A stretch of DNA of 40,970 nucleotides from Desulfobacterales bacterium HSG17 (GCA_030377945.1 JAUCGD010000011.1:1-40970), one strand, 5' to 3'. Counted from the first letter of the stretch, positions 17,383 to 25,239 are shown. A program made the numbers and translations. The notes: a model not told the origin generated them from the letters alone.

Positions 17383-17413
17383 TTATTTTTGTACTATTTA
17401 CTTTTAATACTTA
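17369..17413 (+). repeat. Two perfect and one degenerate 15-bp direct repeats in the promoter
   Basis: TATTTTTGTACTATT occurs at 17369-17383 and again at 17384-17398. A weaker copy, TACTTTTAATACTTA, follows at 17399-17413. Spacing of 15 bases and overlap with the candidate -10 suggest repeated binding sites for a regulator, though a simple AT-rich duplication is possible. Confidence 0.55.
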
Positions 17414-17474
17414 TTTCCCAAAATATAATAATTTATTATACTGGGGAGATCCTGAAATACAAAGGAGAATTAAA

Positions 17475-18542
17475 ATGAATATTCCCGAAACTACCTGTAA
17501 AATTATTGAGGATCACCAATGCCCCCTTTATAAGCTGGGAGATGTTTTTACTCTTTCAGGCCGATCTCTTCTGGTTCCCCCTGGAAAATCTGTGTGTATG
17601 ACCCTGATGACTGATTTTAGCGTTTCAATAGCAAAATATAATAGACTTGATAATGAAAATAAAGACAAAAGCAGCATATACCGCTTTATTTGCAGCGGCC
17701 CTGAAACATCCTGCACAGGTGCCATGCGCATGGAAGCCCGTGTTAGAATGGAAGATCCTGATTCAATAAAAACTTTGGAAAAATATGAAAAAATAAGGTC
17801 AATTATAAATGTATTATCCCAGTTTCCCATCTTCAGGGGACTTAATGAAGGCCAGTTAAAAGAACTGGGGACTTTTTTGAAGCTGATAAATTATAAAAAA
17901 GGAGACATTGTAATTGAAAGAGGAACTCCAGGTTTAAACCTTTATATAATTGCATCCGGCAGGGTTGAAGTTATCGGAGAGGATGATATTACCATTGCAG
18001 TTTTGGATCAGGGTGAAATATTCGGAGAGATGAGCCTGATAAGCGGCCAGGCAGTGGGAGCAACAATAAAGGTTGTGGAACCTCTGAAGCTGTTATACAT
18101 TAAAGGTAAGGATTTTGGAAAAATTTTAGAGAGCTATCCTTCGGTGCAGATTTATTTTGCCAGGCTTCTGGCAACCAGGCTTGCAAAAACAAATATTGCA
18201 AGAACCGAAGATTTTAAATCAGGCATGACAGGAAATCTGTTTGAAATTCCGCCTGCTGAACTTTTTCAAAGCCTTAATGTTAACCAAAAATCCGGAACCG
18301 TTGAACTGTCCTTTTCAAATAAAACAGCAATAATATGTTTTAAAGACGGAGAGCTTGTAAGGGCTGAATATGACAGCAAGCTGGGAACAGAAGCTTTTTT
18401 TAATATTATAAAACAAACAAACGGAAGATTTAAATTCAGCTCGGAATTATCGGAAAAAGATAAAAAATCACCTGCTCTGGGGGAATTTATGTGGCTGCTC
18501 ATGGAAGGAGTTAGAAAAATTGACGAGGCTAAAGAGTGTTAG
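17475..18542 (+). CDS. Cyclic-nucleotide-binding protein with Cys-rich N-terminus and C-terminal DUF4388/PATAN domain
   Basis: 355 residues, start supported by AAAGGAG. The first about 100 residues begin MNIPETTCKI and carry CPLYKLGDVF and later CSGPETSC, like small uncharacterised CPxYKxGD proteins; Cys spacing suggests metal or redox binding. Residues about 110-230 form a CRP-type sensor (FRGLNEGQLKELG, then LYIIASGRVEVI and GEIFGEMSLISG), which normally binds cAMP or cGMP. The C-terminus (about 255-350) is a PATAN-type domain: LFEIPPAELFQSLNVNQKSG, then FKDGELVRAEYDSKLGTEAF and MWLLMEGVRKIDE. There is no DNA-binding helix-turn-helix, so the output is protein interaction, not direct transcription control. 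The neighbouring gene is a paralogue. Confidence 0.85.
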   Translation: MNIPETTCKIIEDHQCPLYKLGDVFTLSGRSLLVPPGKSVCMTLMTDFSVSIAKYNRLDNENKDKSSIYRFICSGPETSCTGAMRMEARVRMEDPDSIKTLEKYEKIRSIINVLSQFPIFRGLNEGQLKELGTFLKLINYKKGDIVIERGTPGLNLYIIASGRVEVIGEDDITIAVLDQGEIFGEMSLISGQAVGATIKVVEPLKLLYIKGKDFGKILESYPSVQIYFARLLATRLAKTNIARTEDFKSGMTGNLFEIPPAELFQSLNVNQKSGTVELSFSNKTAIICFKDGELVRAEYDSKLGTEAFFNIIKQTNGRFKFSSELSEKDKKSPALGEFMWLLMEGVRKIDEAKEC

Positions 18543-18590
18543 TGCCTGAAGTTGTTATGATCCTGAAGCGGCTATGATAAGAGTGAAAAT

Positions 18591-19646
18591 ATGAATATAC
18601 CCGAAAAAAATTTACCAGAAACTAATATACCAGAAACTAATATAATAGTTATCGAAGAACAGGAAAAATGCCCTCTTTATAATATTGGAGATGAATTCTG
18701 CATGTCAGGTACTGCCCTTGTTCTTCCCCAGGAAAAGCCTGTCTGCCTGGTACTGGTTAAGGATATTACTGATTTTCTGGAAAATAATTCACATGAAACA
18801 ATTATAGAAGAATTAACATGCAGCGGATGTACCGGAAAAATCAGGCTTGAATATCAAAAATATCCTGAAAAAACCTGCCAGGCATCAAAAAATGTCAAAG
18901 AGCTATCTAATATCTCTAATTTATTAAGTAAATTCTCTATTTTTAAAAGTCTGAATAAGGATAATGTCAAAGAAATCATTTCATTTTTAAAATTAAAAAA
19001 ATTTAATGACGGTGATATTATTATAAAAAAAGGAGAGCCAGGTAAGAATTTATACATAATTGCATCTGGTAAAGTAAAGGTGTTAGGAGATGAATCTGTT
19101 AATATTGCCTATTTATCAACCGGCGAAGTTTTTGGAGAAATGAGCCTTCTCTGCGGAGAACCAGTAGGAGCCACCATAAAGATTGTGGAACCTTCAAAAA
19201 TTTTATTTATCAGCGGACAGGATTTCAGAAAAATATTAATTAAATTCCCTTCATTACAAATCTATTTTACCAAACTTCTGGCCAGACGTCTTGCTAAAAC
19301 CAATATTGCACGGGCAGAGGAATTTTCATCTGGCATGATTGGAAAACTAAGTGAAATGCCTCCTCCTGAACTGTTCCAGACCCTTAATACCAATCAAAAA
19401 ACAGGCATCCTTTTGCTTGATCTTGTAAGGGGGGCTGCAACTGTAACTTTCAGAGACGGTCAGCTTGTAAGTGCTGTATATAAAGATCTAAAAGAAAAGG
19501 ATGCTTTTTTTGCCATATTAAAGGAAAAAGACGGTCGTTTTAAATTCAGTCCAGGATTACCTGACAAGGATTTAAAAGCTGATATTATGGGTGATTTTAT
19601 GTGGCTGCTCATGGAAGGAGTCAGAATGATTGACGAGCAAAACTGA
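18591..19646 (+). CDS. Paralogue: Cys-rich N-terminus, cNMP-binding and DUF4388/PATAN domains
   Basis: 351 residues, 48 bases after the first copy, presumably on the same message. Same three-part build: CPLYNIGDEF and CSGCTG in the N-terminus, LYIIASGKVKVLGDES and STGEVFGEMSLLCGEP in the cyclic-nucleotide fold, and LSEMPPPELFQTLNTNQKTG to MWLLMEGVRMIDE at the end. The central and C-terminal parts are closely alike in both proteins; the N-terminal 100 residues have diverged, especially the Cys pattern (a tight CSGC here, a wider C-x6-C there). Near the start a 15-base repeat (18614-18643) duplicates NIPET. Only a weak AAGAG precedes the ATG, suggesting translation follows that of the first gene. 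Confidence 0.85.
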   Translation: MNIPEKNLPETNIPETNIIVIEEQEKCPLYNIGDEFCMSGTALVLPQEKPVCLVLVKDITDFLENNSHETIIEELTCSGCTGKIRLEYQKYPEKTCQASKNVKELSNISNLLSKFSIFKSLNKDNVKEIISFLKLKKFNDGDIIIKKGEPGKNLYIIASGKVKVLGDESVNIAYLSTGEVFGEMSLLCGEPVGATIKIVEPSKILFISGQDFRKILIKFPSLQIYFTKLLARRLAKTNIARAEEFSSGMIGKLSEMPPPELFQTLNTNQKTGILLLDLVRGAATVTFRDGQLVSAVYKDLKEKDAFFAILKEKDGRFKFSPGLPDKDLKADIMGDFMWLLMEGVRMIDEQN

Positions 19647-19774
19647 TTTTATCAACATTTTGTAAATATCCAATGTAAACCTTTTGTGTTCTGGTGCGTC
19701 TAAAAAGTCAAATCTAACAAAAACCTAATTTTACACAATAAAGTAGGGTTAACAAAAACAGGGAGGTTTATACC

Positions 19775-20275
19775 ATGAACGCAAAAAAAATAATAAGAAC
19801 TCTGATTATAATGGCAGTTATTTTTGGATTTGTAAGTATTTCCTATGCAGGAGACAGATCTGATCGAAGACAGAAAAGACAGGCTGACCGTATTTATAAA
19901 GGAGTTAGAAAAGGAAAGATTACCCGGCGAGAGTATAATCATCTGAACAGACAGCAAAACCGGATTGACAGGGCTGAAAGACGGGCTGGAAGAGACGGCT
20001 ATATTTCCCGTGGAGAACGAAACAGGCTTGAGCGGATGCAGGACAGGGCAGATAGAGATATTTACAGATCAAAACACAATAACAGGCAGGCACGAAAGCA
20101 TCATTATAAAAACAAACGGAATAAAAACAAACGTAATTATAGAAAAAATCATGTTTACAGGGACAGGCATGAAAGAAGCAACCGCCGTCATAAATCAAAC
20201 TATGTCAATTCTTTTTTGTTTCCTAATATACGTCTGGCAATCACCCCATTAGGTATATTTCCTGTAATAGACTGA
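19775..20275 (+). CDS. Exported, highly basic Arg-rich protein
   Basis: 166 residues with GGGAGG before the ATG. Signal peptide about 1-25 (IIMAVIFGFVSISYAGD). The mature part is a run of charged helices: KGVRKGKITRREYNHLNRQQ, then RIDRAERRAGRDGYISRGER and RLERMQDRADRDIY, resembling a widespread family of periplasmic proteins with a repeated EF-hand-like D-G-x-(I/L)-(S/T) loop (GRDGYISRGE). It ends with a strongly basic His/Lys/Arg/Asn tract, then a short hydrophobic tail. No function is known to me. It stands alone between the cNMP genes and the sigma factor operon. Confidence 0.75.
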   Translation: MNAKKIIRTLIIMAVIFGFVSISYAGDRSDRRQKRQADRIYKGVRKGKITRREYNHLNRQQNRIDRAERRAGRDGYISRGERNRLERMQDRADRDIYRSKHNNRQARKHHYKNKRNKNKRNYRKNHVYRDRHERSNRRHKSNYVNSFLFPNIRLAITPLGIFPVID

Positions 20276-20287
20276 TTACAGACTTCA

Positions 20288-20324
20288 CCCCTTTTTATAT
20301 TATACTGATATAATAAAAAAGGGG
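20288..20324 (+). terminator. Hairpin between the Arg-rich gene and the sigma factor gene
   Basis: CCCCTTTTT (20288-20296) pairs with AAAAAGGGG (20316-20324), and inside it ATTATA with TATAAT around a CTGA loop. There is no U run after it on the + strand, so it may be a rho-independent terminator only in part, or a leader hairpin of the sigma factor message. Confidence 0.4.
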
Positions 20325-20346
20325 ATAAACATCAGGAGCGATTCAA

Positions 20347-21039
20347 GTGAGTGGCTGCGCTGAAAACATGTATGGAATGAAAAGCAATATTAAGGTTGAA
20401 ACAGATAAAAAAACTAAGCCGGGTAAAGCTAAACCAGATAAAAACCGGGTTTATAAAGATGAAGACCTTGCAGCCCGTATCCTTGAAGGTGATTTGTGGG
20501 CAACAGACAAATTAATACAAAGATACCAGCAAAAAGCTTTTGCCATAACATATTCCATGTGCGACTGGGATAAAGAAGAAGCCAAAGACCTTACACAGGA
20601 AGCATTTTTAAAGGTAATCAGAAATATTAAAAAATTTAAAGGCAAATCTTCATTTTACACCTGGTTTTATCGGATAGTGGTAAATACATGCCTTGATGCA
20701 AGAAAAAAGAAAAACCGCTGGAAAAAAATATTTCTTCCCTGGGGCTTTAAAAATCAGGACAAAGACAGCCGGGTCAGTCCAATGGAAGAAATGCCTGATA
20801 TGAGAGAAGAAGCAAACCCCATGACTGCTTTCAGGGGAAAACAGTTAAACCATGAAGTACAGACAGCTCTGAATTCTTTATCGGAAAAACAACGGACAGC
20901 ATTTCAACTAAAAGTTTATAACGATATGACTGTGCCGGAAATTGCAAAGATCATGAATATGGCAGAAGGAACAATTAAAACACATATTTTCAGAGCAACC
21001 CAATATTTGAGAAAAAATTTGCAGGAATGGGAAAGATAA
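20347..21039 (+). CDS. ECF-type RNA polymerase sigma factor
   Basis: 230 residues from a GTG with AGGAG eight bases upstream; Met10 is an alternative. Region 2 runs from ILEGDLWATDKLIQRYQQKA through AKDLTQEAFLKVIRNIKKFK to FYTWFYRIVVNTCLDARKKK; region 4 is LNSLSEKQRTAFQLKVYNDM followed by TVPEIAKIMNMAEGTIKTHI, the -35-binding helix-turn-helix. A linker rich in charged residues and Met lies between. It heads a three-gene operon with an anti-sigma factor and a DUF3106 protein, the layout of RpoE-like envelope stress systems. The N-terminal 40 residues are a Lys-rich extension not usual in RpoE. Confidence 0.92.
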   Translation: MSGCAENMYGMKSNIKVETDKKTKPGKAKPDKNRVYKDEDLAARILEGDLWATDKLIQRYQQKAFAITYSMCDWDKEEAKDLTQEAFLKVIRNIKKFKGKSSFYTWFYRIVVNTCLDARKKKNRWKKIFLPWGFKNQDKDSRVSPMEEMPDMREEANPMTAFRGKQLNHEVQTALNSLSEKQRTAFQLKVYNDMTVPEIAKIMNMAEGTIKTHIFRATQYLRKNLQEWER

Positions 21040-21051
21040 AGGAGCATCATC

Positions 21052-21648
21052 ATGAAATCTTGTTCAAATTACCAGGAAACCTTATTTCTGGATGTTTACG
21101 AAGAAGCAGAACCAAAAGCCCAGTCAGAGTGGAATCAGCATATGGAATCCTGCCCCGCATGTGTTAAAGACAGAACTGATCTTCAACGCATGATTTTCGA
21201 TATTAAGGAGGCTGCACCTTGCGCTGACCTTTTACCTGAAGAAGCCAGGTCTCTCAGCTTTGCAATCAGGCAAAAGCTGCATAAGGAGCAATCAATACCC
21301 AAATGGCGTCTATGGATACAAAAGGGGATACAAAGGGGGATAAAAAATACTTTTGTAAATCCAATGCCTGCACTTACTGCTGCCTGCCTGATTCTACTTG
21401 TGTTTGGATGGTTTGGAACCAAAGGCATGGAAAATCCGTGGCCCATGCAGACAGCTTCAAATCTCAGTTCTGAAGAAAAACTGCTTATAAAAGATTTTGA
21501 AGTTATAAATAACCTGGATTTACTGGAAGAAATGGATGCCCTGGAAAAACTGGTTCAAGCTGTTGATAAACGCGAATATGGTTCTTACTTATTCAAAGAA
21601 AAATTTTTTGCACAAAAGGAAAACAATCTAAATGAATATAAAGTATAA
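21052..21648 (+). CDS. Membrane-bound anti-sigma factor with zinc-finger (zf-HC2-like) domain
   Basis: 198 residues, 12 bases after the sigma factor gene, AAGGAG in front. The N-terminus has C4, C-terminal to which follow NQHMESCPACVKDR: His-x3-Cys-x2-Cys is the zinc motif of anti-sigma factors that hold ECF sigma factors. One membrane helix lies at about 103-122 (PALTAACLILLVFGWFG). The periplasmic tail (about 125-198) has acidic helices with VINNLDLLEEMDALEKL, the part seen in many such proteins. It is expected to bind and silence the sigma factor encoded just before it. Confidence 0.88.
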   Translation: MKSCSNYQETLFLDVYEEAEPKAQSEWNQHMESCPACVKDRTDLQRMIFDIKEAAPCADLLPEEARSLSFAIRQKLHKEQSIPKWRLWIQKGIQRGIKNTFVNPMPALTAACLILLVFGWFGTKGMENPWPMQTASNLSSEEKLLIKDFEVINNLDLLEEMDALEKLVQAVDKREYGSYLFKEKFFAQKENNLNEYKV

Positions 21649-22033
21649 CATATCATACAGTTTAAAAAGCCTGTTATTTTTAATCTTGCTAAGTATTTCT
21701 TTTTCAGGCAATGCCATTGCCAAATCCAATGACTTATATTCAGAAGAAAACTTCCACCATATAGCTTTTCTTACAGCTTCAAATAACTCGGATTTCAACA
21801 AAAAACTTAAAGAATGGAAATCCCTGTCACCTGAAAAAAAAAAAAAGCTTCGCCAAAAAATGCAGGAACTTGAGAAAATGCCGCCTGAAGCAAGAAAGCT
21901 TTATCAACAGCGCTTCAGGCAATGGAAAAAACTTCCTCCTGCTGAACAAAATTCTATACGGAATAAACTTAAAAACTGGAACAACCTGTCTCCCAGAGAA
22001 AAAGAAGCAATAAGGCGCAGATTCAAGGATTAA
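21632..22033 (+). CDS. Exported DUF3106-family protein
   Basis: 133 residues, overlapping the anti-sigma gene by 17 bases. Signal peptide about 1-30 (LLFLILLSISFSGNAIAKS). The mature part carries the DUF3106 pattern of repeated W-x-x-L-(S/P)-P-(E/A)-(E/K) units: EWKSLSPEKKKKLRQKMQEL, then QWKKLPPAEQNSIRNKLK and NWNNLSPREKEAIRRRF. Such proteins often sit beside ECF sigma/anti-sigma pairs; their role is unknown but an envelope-stress sensor or partner of the anti-sigma tail is plausible. Confidence 0.85.
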   Translation: MNIKYNISYSLKSLLFLILLSISFSGNAIAKSNDLYSEENFHHIAFLTASNNSDFNKKLKEWKSLSPEKKKKLRQKMQELEKMPPEARKLYQQRFRQWKKLPPAEQNSIRNKLKNWNNLSPREKEAIRRRFKD

Positions 22034-22094
22034 GTTCTATATATTAATGATCTTATTTTTTATCCTTGTATATTTTTTTTTAACATGTTAATTG

Positions 22095-22131
22095 AAGCCC
22101 AATTTTTTAAATATAAAGTTGGGCTTTTTTT
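22095..22131 (+). terminator. Rho-independent terminator after the sigma factor operon
   Basis: AAGCCCAA (22095-22102) pairs with TTGGGCTT (22119-22126), followed by a run of T to 22131. It lies 62 bases after the DUF3106 stop. Confidence 0.85.
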
Positions 22132-22172
22132 ATTAATTTACAAGATGAATGTTTGAAAGGAGAATAGGGAAA

Positions 22173-22652
22173 ATGGCACGGAGTAATATGGTCATATCAA
22201 TAGCTTTGTCAATACTCTTAGGGATATGCTTGCAGGTATTATTAGTATTTGCCGACACCCAGGATTCACCTAACAAGGCAGCAGTGGAGTTTGCACAGGC
22301 TTATTTTGCATTTGACAAAGCAACCCTGTCCGAACGTCTCTGTGAAAGCAGTAAATCTGTTGATGATGTTGATGTAGTTGGCAAATATATTTATGAAGCA
22401 AGACAGGAAGCAAATGCAAGAGGTTTCAATCTGGGTTGCTATGTAAAAAACAGAATCTCCCACCTGAAAACCGAAACTCTCGGCAGAGATGATAATAAAG
22501 TCAAGATTCGCCTTACCGGGGAAAGAAAATCAGTATTAAGGACATTTTTTTCAAAAGGTGATATTCATGAGGTTGATGAAGTTCTTGAACTTGTAAAACA
22601 AGACGGCAAATGGAAAATCTGTGGAAATCCCTTTTCTATTTCAGGCGTATAA
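22173..22652 (+). CDS. Exported hypothetical protein, possibly NTF2-like
   Basis: 159 residues from the ATG at 22173, which has AAAGGAGA 10 bases before it; the ATG at 22149 in the same frame would put that site inside the gene. Signal peptide about 1-28 (ISIALSILLGICLQVLLVFAD). The mature part, NKAAVEFAQAYFAFDKATLS then VDEVLELVKQDGKWKICGNP, looks like the exported NTF2/lumazine-binding-like proteins (DUF4878 type) that end in a WKI strand. A Cys in ERLCES and one in LGCYVK could pair. Function unknown; flanked by a terminator and a strong hairpin, so it is a separate transcription unit. Confidence 0.7.
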   Translation: MARSNMVISIALSILLGICLQVLLVFADTQDSPNKAAVEFAQAYFAFDKATLSERLCESSKSVDDVDVVGKYIYEARQEANARGFNLGCYVKNRISHLKTETLGRDDNKVKIRLTGERKSVLRTFFSKGDIHEVDEVLELVKQDGKWKICGNPFSISGV

Positions 22653-22658
22653 ATAATT

Positions 22659-22699
22659 AAGTTTATCAGGAACAATATTTTATCGTTCCTGATAAACTT
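22659..22699. terminator. Perfect 15-bp stem hairpin after the exported hypothetical gene
   Basis: AAGTTTATCAGGAAC (22659-22673) is exactly complementary to GTTCCTGATAAACTT (22685-22699), loop of 11. It begins 7 bases after the stop. No T run follows on the + strand, so it may end transcription weakly, or protect the 3' end of the message. Confidence 0.6.
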
Positions 22700-22712
22700 A
22701 AACACTTCCATT

Positions 22713-23525
22713 TTGAGTTCATCTAATAATATAACATCTGGTAATATAATATCTGGTATAACATCTGAAAATAATATAACTCTGGCATACATCCGTATCC
22801 GTGAGTATGCACGTCAGATTGCCTCCCGCTTTTCATCTCCTGTTTTTTACAATAATTTTAAAAATGCCAATACATTTTCCAATAATTTTTTTAAAACAGA
22901 TTCCACAGTCCGGCAATTAAGGGAATTTGTTCTTTCACACCTGGAAAATGATTTTGGACACGGGCTGGAACATGCTGTTAAAGTAAGCCTGGATGCAGGT
23001 ACACTTGTGTTTATTGAATGCACCTGTCTGGGATATTCTCATCAAGATATCCGCCGCATGGTTTGTATTGCCCAGTGTGCCGGACTTCTCCATGATATTA
23101 AACGAAAAGAAAAAAATCATGCTGAGGCTGGAGCTGAATATGCTGATAAACTTTTAAAATCATATCCCTTTACACAATTTGAAATACAGGACATCTGCAA
23201 TGCAATACGCAACCATGAAGCATTTAAAGAAATACTGACCATTGACAACCCCCAGGGGATTTTGCTTTCCGACTGCCTTTATGATGCAGATAAATTCAGA
23301 TGGGGGCCTGATAATTTTACAGATACTGTCTGGGATATGGTTATGTTTTCACAAACTCCTGTAAAAGAATTTATAAAACGATACCCTGAAGGAATAAAAA
23401 CCCTTGCCAGAATAAAGAATACTTTCCGTTCAAATACAGGTAAAAAATACGGTCCTCAGTTTATAGATATTGGCCTGACTATCGGGGAAGAATTATATCA
23501 AATAATTCTGGATGAATTTTCTTGA
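22713..23525 (+). CDS. HD-domain metal-dependent phosphohydrolase
   Basis: About 270 residues. The HD signature is H87 (GHGLEHAVKV), H127-D128 (AGLLHDIKRKEKNHAEAG), H168 (IRNHEA) and D191/D193 (DADKFRWG), all present. Such proteins cleave phosphate esters of nucleotides or similar compounds. The N-terminal 60 residues are Asn/Ser/Ile-rich and come from a repeated ATAACATCTG-like DNA stretch (22728-22775). The start is unsure: TTG 22713 has no ribosome-binding site, no ATG occurs near it, and the frame stays open further upstream into the hairpin. The conserved part begins at about residue 60. Confidence 0.8.
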   Translation: MSSSNNITSGNIISGITSENNITLAYIRIREYARQIASRFSSPVFYNNFKNANTFSNNFFKTDSTVRQLREFVLSHLENDFGHGLEHAVKVSLDAGTLVFIECTCLGYSHQDIRRMVCIAQCAGLLHDIKRKEKNHAEAGAEYADKLLKSYPFTQFEIQDICNAIRNHEAFKEILTIDNPQGILLSDCLYDADKFRWGPDNFTDTVWDMVMFSQTPVKEFIKRYPEGIKTLARIKNTFRSNTGKKYGPQFIDIGLTIGEELYQIILDEFS

Positions 23526-23545
23526 ACTCCTGTTATAAAAGGAAC

Positions 23546-23614
23546 CGCAGATGCACACAGATTAACGCAGATAAATCAGGTTTTTAATCTGTGTGCATCT
23601 GTGTTAATCTGCGG
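23546..23614. repeat. Imperfect palindromic intergenic repeat
   Basis: CAGATGCACACAGATTAA (23548-23565) is an exact inverted copy of 23584-23601, and CCGCAGAT at 23546-23553 is repeated inverted at 23607-23614. The unit GCAGATTAACACAGATG is of a kind scattered through many bacterial genomes as a non-coding repeat. It fills the gap between the HD gene and the FMN reductase. Confidence 0.75.
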
Positions 23615-23631
23615 ATAAAAAAAGGTGACAT

Positions 23632-24219
23632 ATGTCAAAAATAACAGCAATTTACGGAAGCCCCAGGCGAAAAGGCAATACAGCAACATTAATGAAACAA
23701 GCAATACAGGGAGCTAAAGATGCAGGTGCCCATGTAGAAGAAATTTTTCTCAGGGACCAGAAAATGTCCCCATGTCTTGAAATCTACAAATGCAAAGAAA
23801 CAGGTCATTGTGCTATTAAAGATGATTTTCAAAAGGTACTGGACCTTTTAATGAATTCTGACGGGATTATGCTTGCATCACCCATCTTTTTTTATACAGT
23901 CAGCGCACACACCAAAATCCTTATGGACAGATGCCAGTCCTGCTGGGTAAAAAAATACTGGATTGACAAGGTTCCTTTTGGCAAATGGACTGCAAAAAGA
24001 AAAGGGCTTTTTATCTCTGTTGGTGCAACAAAAGGCAAGAAACTTTTTGAAGGTGCTTTGCTCACAGTCAAATATTTCTTTGATGTTCTGGATATGGAAC
24101 TGTGGAATTCCCTGCTGTACAGGGGCCTTGATTTTGAAGGGGATGTTTTGAAGCATCCCAAATATCTTGAACAAGCCTATGAAACAGGCAAAGATTTTGC
24201 AAAAGCCCTTACAAAATAA
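23632..24219 (+). CDS. NAD(P)H-dependent FMN reductase / iron-sulfur flavoprotein-like
   Basis: 195 residues with AAAGGTG before the ATG. Flavodoxin-like fold: the FMN-phosphate loop is GSPRRKGNTATLM (9-21), and ASPIFFYTVSAHTKILMDRC is the flavin-ring loop. A Cys cluster C-x5-C-x5-C in the 46-65 region (MSPCLEIYKCKETGHCAIKD) resembles the cysteine region of iron-sulfur flavoproteins but has wider spacing and one Cys fewer than their four-Cys pattern, so cluster binding is not sure. It likely reduces FMN or a quinone in the cytoplasm. The next gene converges on it, 3 bases away. Confidence 0.85.
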   Translation: MSKITAIYGSPRRKGNTATLMKQAIQGAKDAGAHVEEIFLRDQKMSPCLEIYKCKETGHCAIKDDFQKVLDLLMNSDGIMLASPIFFYTVSAHTKILMDRCQSCWVKKYWIDKVPFGKWTAKRKGLFISVGATKGKKLFEGALLTVKYFFDVLDMELWNSLLYRGLDFEGDVLKHPKYLEQAYETGKDFAKALTK

Positions 24220-24222
24220 TAT

Positions 24223-25239
24223 TTAATAGCGAATTAAAGAAGCTCCCCAGGTAAAACCCGAACCAAAAGCCGGAGTAATCAGCAGATCACCCCGTTTAAT
24301 AGTATTGTTTTCAGTATATTCAGCTAAAAGCAAAGGAATGGTAGCTGCTGTTGTATTGCCGTATTTATGTACATTGTAGAGAACCTTATCATCTGAAATC
24401 CCCAGATGCTCAACAACAGATTTATTAATACGAATATTAGCCTGATGAGGAACAACCCAGTCAATATCATTGACTGACAGATTCAATTTTGCAAGCAAAG
24501 ATTGACTTACTTCTGCCATCCTGCGGACAGCATTGGTAAAAAGGTTTCTGGAAGAAGGCATATCAGGATACATATCTGCATTTGCTTCAAATTCTAAAGG
24601 ATCATAATAAATCACAGGCCGCTCGCCAATATCATGCAGTTTCATGTGAATACCGTTTAGCGCACCTGCACCGTCTGCATGAATCTCTGTTAAAAGAATT
24701 TCAGATTTATCGTCAGGGCAAGGGGAAACAACAAGAACACCTGCACCATCACCAAAAAGAACTGTTACAGCCCTGCCCCGTTCACTGAAATCCAGTGCAT
24801 TGGAATGAATTTCAGCACCGACCAGCAGCACATTTTTATACATACCTGTCTCAACAAAAGCTTGAGCCATCTGCAAACCATAAACAAAACCGCTGCACTG
24901 CTGACGTATATCATAGCATGGTATGTGTCTGTCAGACCATCCCAGTTTGTCCTGCAAAAACACCCCGGCTCCAGGAAAAAAGAAATCAGGGCTTAATGTT
25001 GCAAATATAATGCAATCAATTTCATCAGCTTTAACATCTCCTTTTGCCAGCATATTTTCTACTGCACGTTTTGCCAGATCCGAAGTTCTTTCTCCAGGTT
25101 TGGCATAACACCGTTCAAAAACACCTGTGCGCTGGCGTATCCATTCGTCATTTGTATTTAATTCCTGGGGAAGTTCACTATTTTTAACTACATTTTCAGG
25201 GACATACATCCCGGTAGTTCGAATATAAGATTTTATCAT
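24223..25239 (-). CDS. fabH: 3-oxoacyl-ACP synthase III
   Basis: 338 residues from the ATG at 25239, which has AGGTG seven bases before it; the TTG at 25248 does not. The enzyme joins acetyl-CoA or another acyl-CoA to malonyl-ACP, the first step of fatty-acid chain synthesis. The catalytic triad is complete (numbered from the TTG): Cys118 in DIRQQCSGFVYGL, His268 in VPHQANIRI, Asn298 in YGNTTAATIP. Length normal. It lies alone on its strand; a hairpin terminator separates it from fdhA upstream. As a single, isolated copy it could be a specialised paralogue rather than the main housekeeping enzyme, which cannot be decided here. Confidence 0.93.
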   Translation of the reverse strand: MIKSYIRTTGMYVPENVVKNSELPQELNTNDEWIRQRTGVFERCYAKPGERTSDLAKRAVENMLAKGDVKADEIDCIIFATLSPDFFFPGAGVFLQDKLGWSDRHIPCYDIRQQCSGFVYGLQMAQAFVETGMYKNVLLVGAEIHSNALDFSERGRAVTVLFGDGAGVLVVSPCPDDKSEILLTEIHADGAGALNGIHMKLHDIGERPVIYYDPLEFEANADMYPDMPSSRNLFTNAVRRMAEVSQSLLAKLNLSVNDIDWVVPHQANIRINKSVVEHLGISDDKVLYNVHKYGNTTAATIPLLLAEYTENNTIKRGDLLITPAFGSGFTWGASLIRY

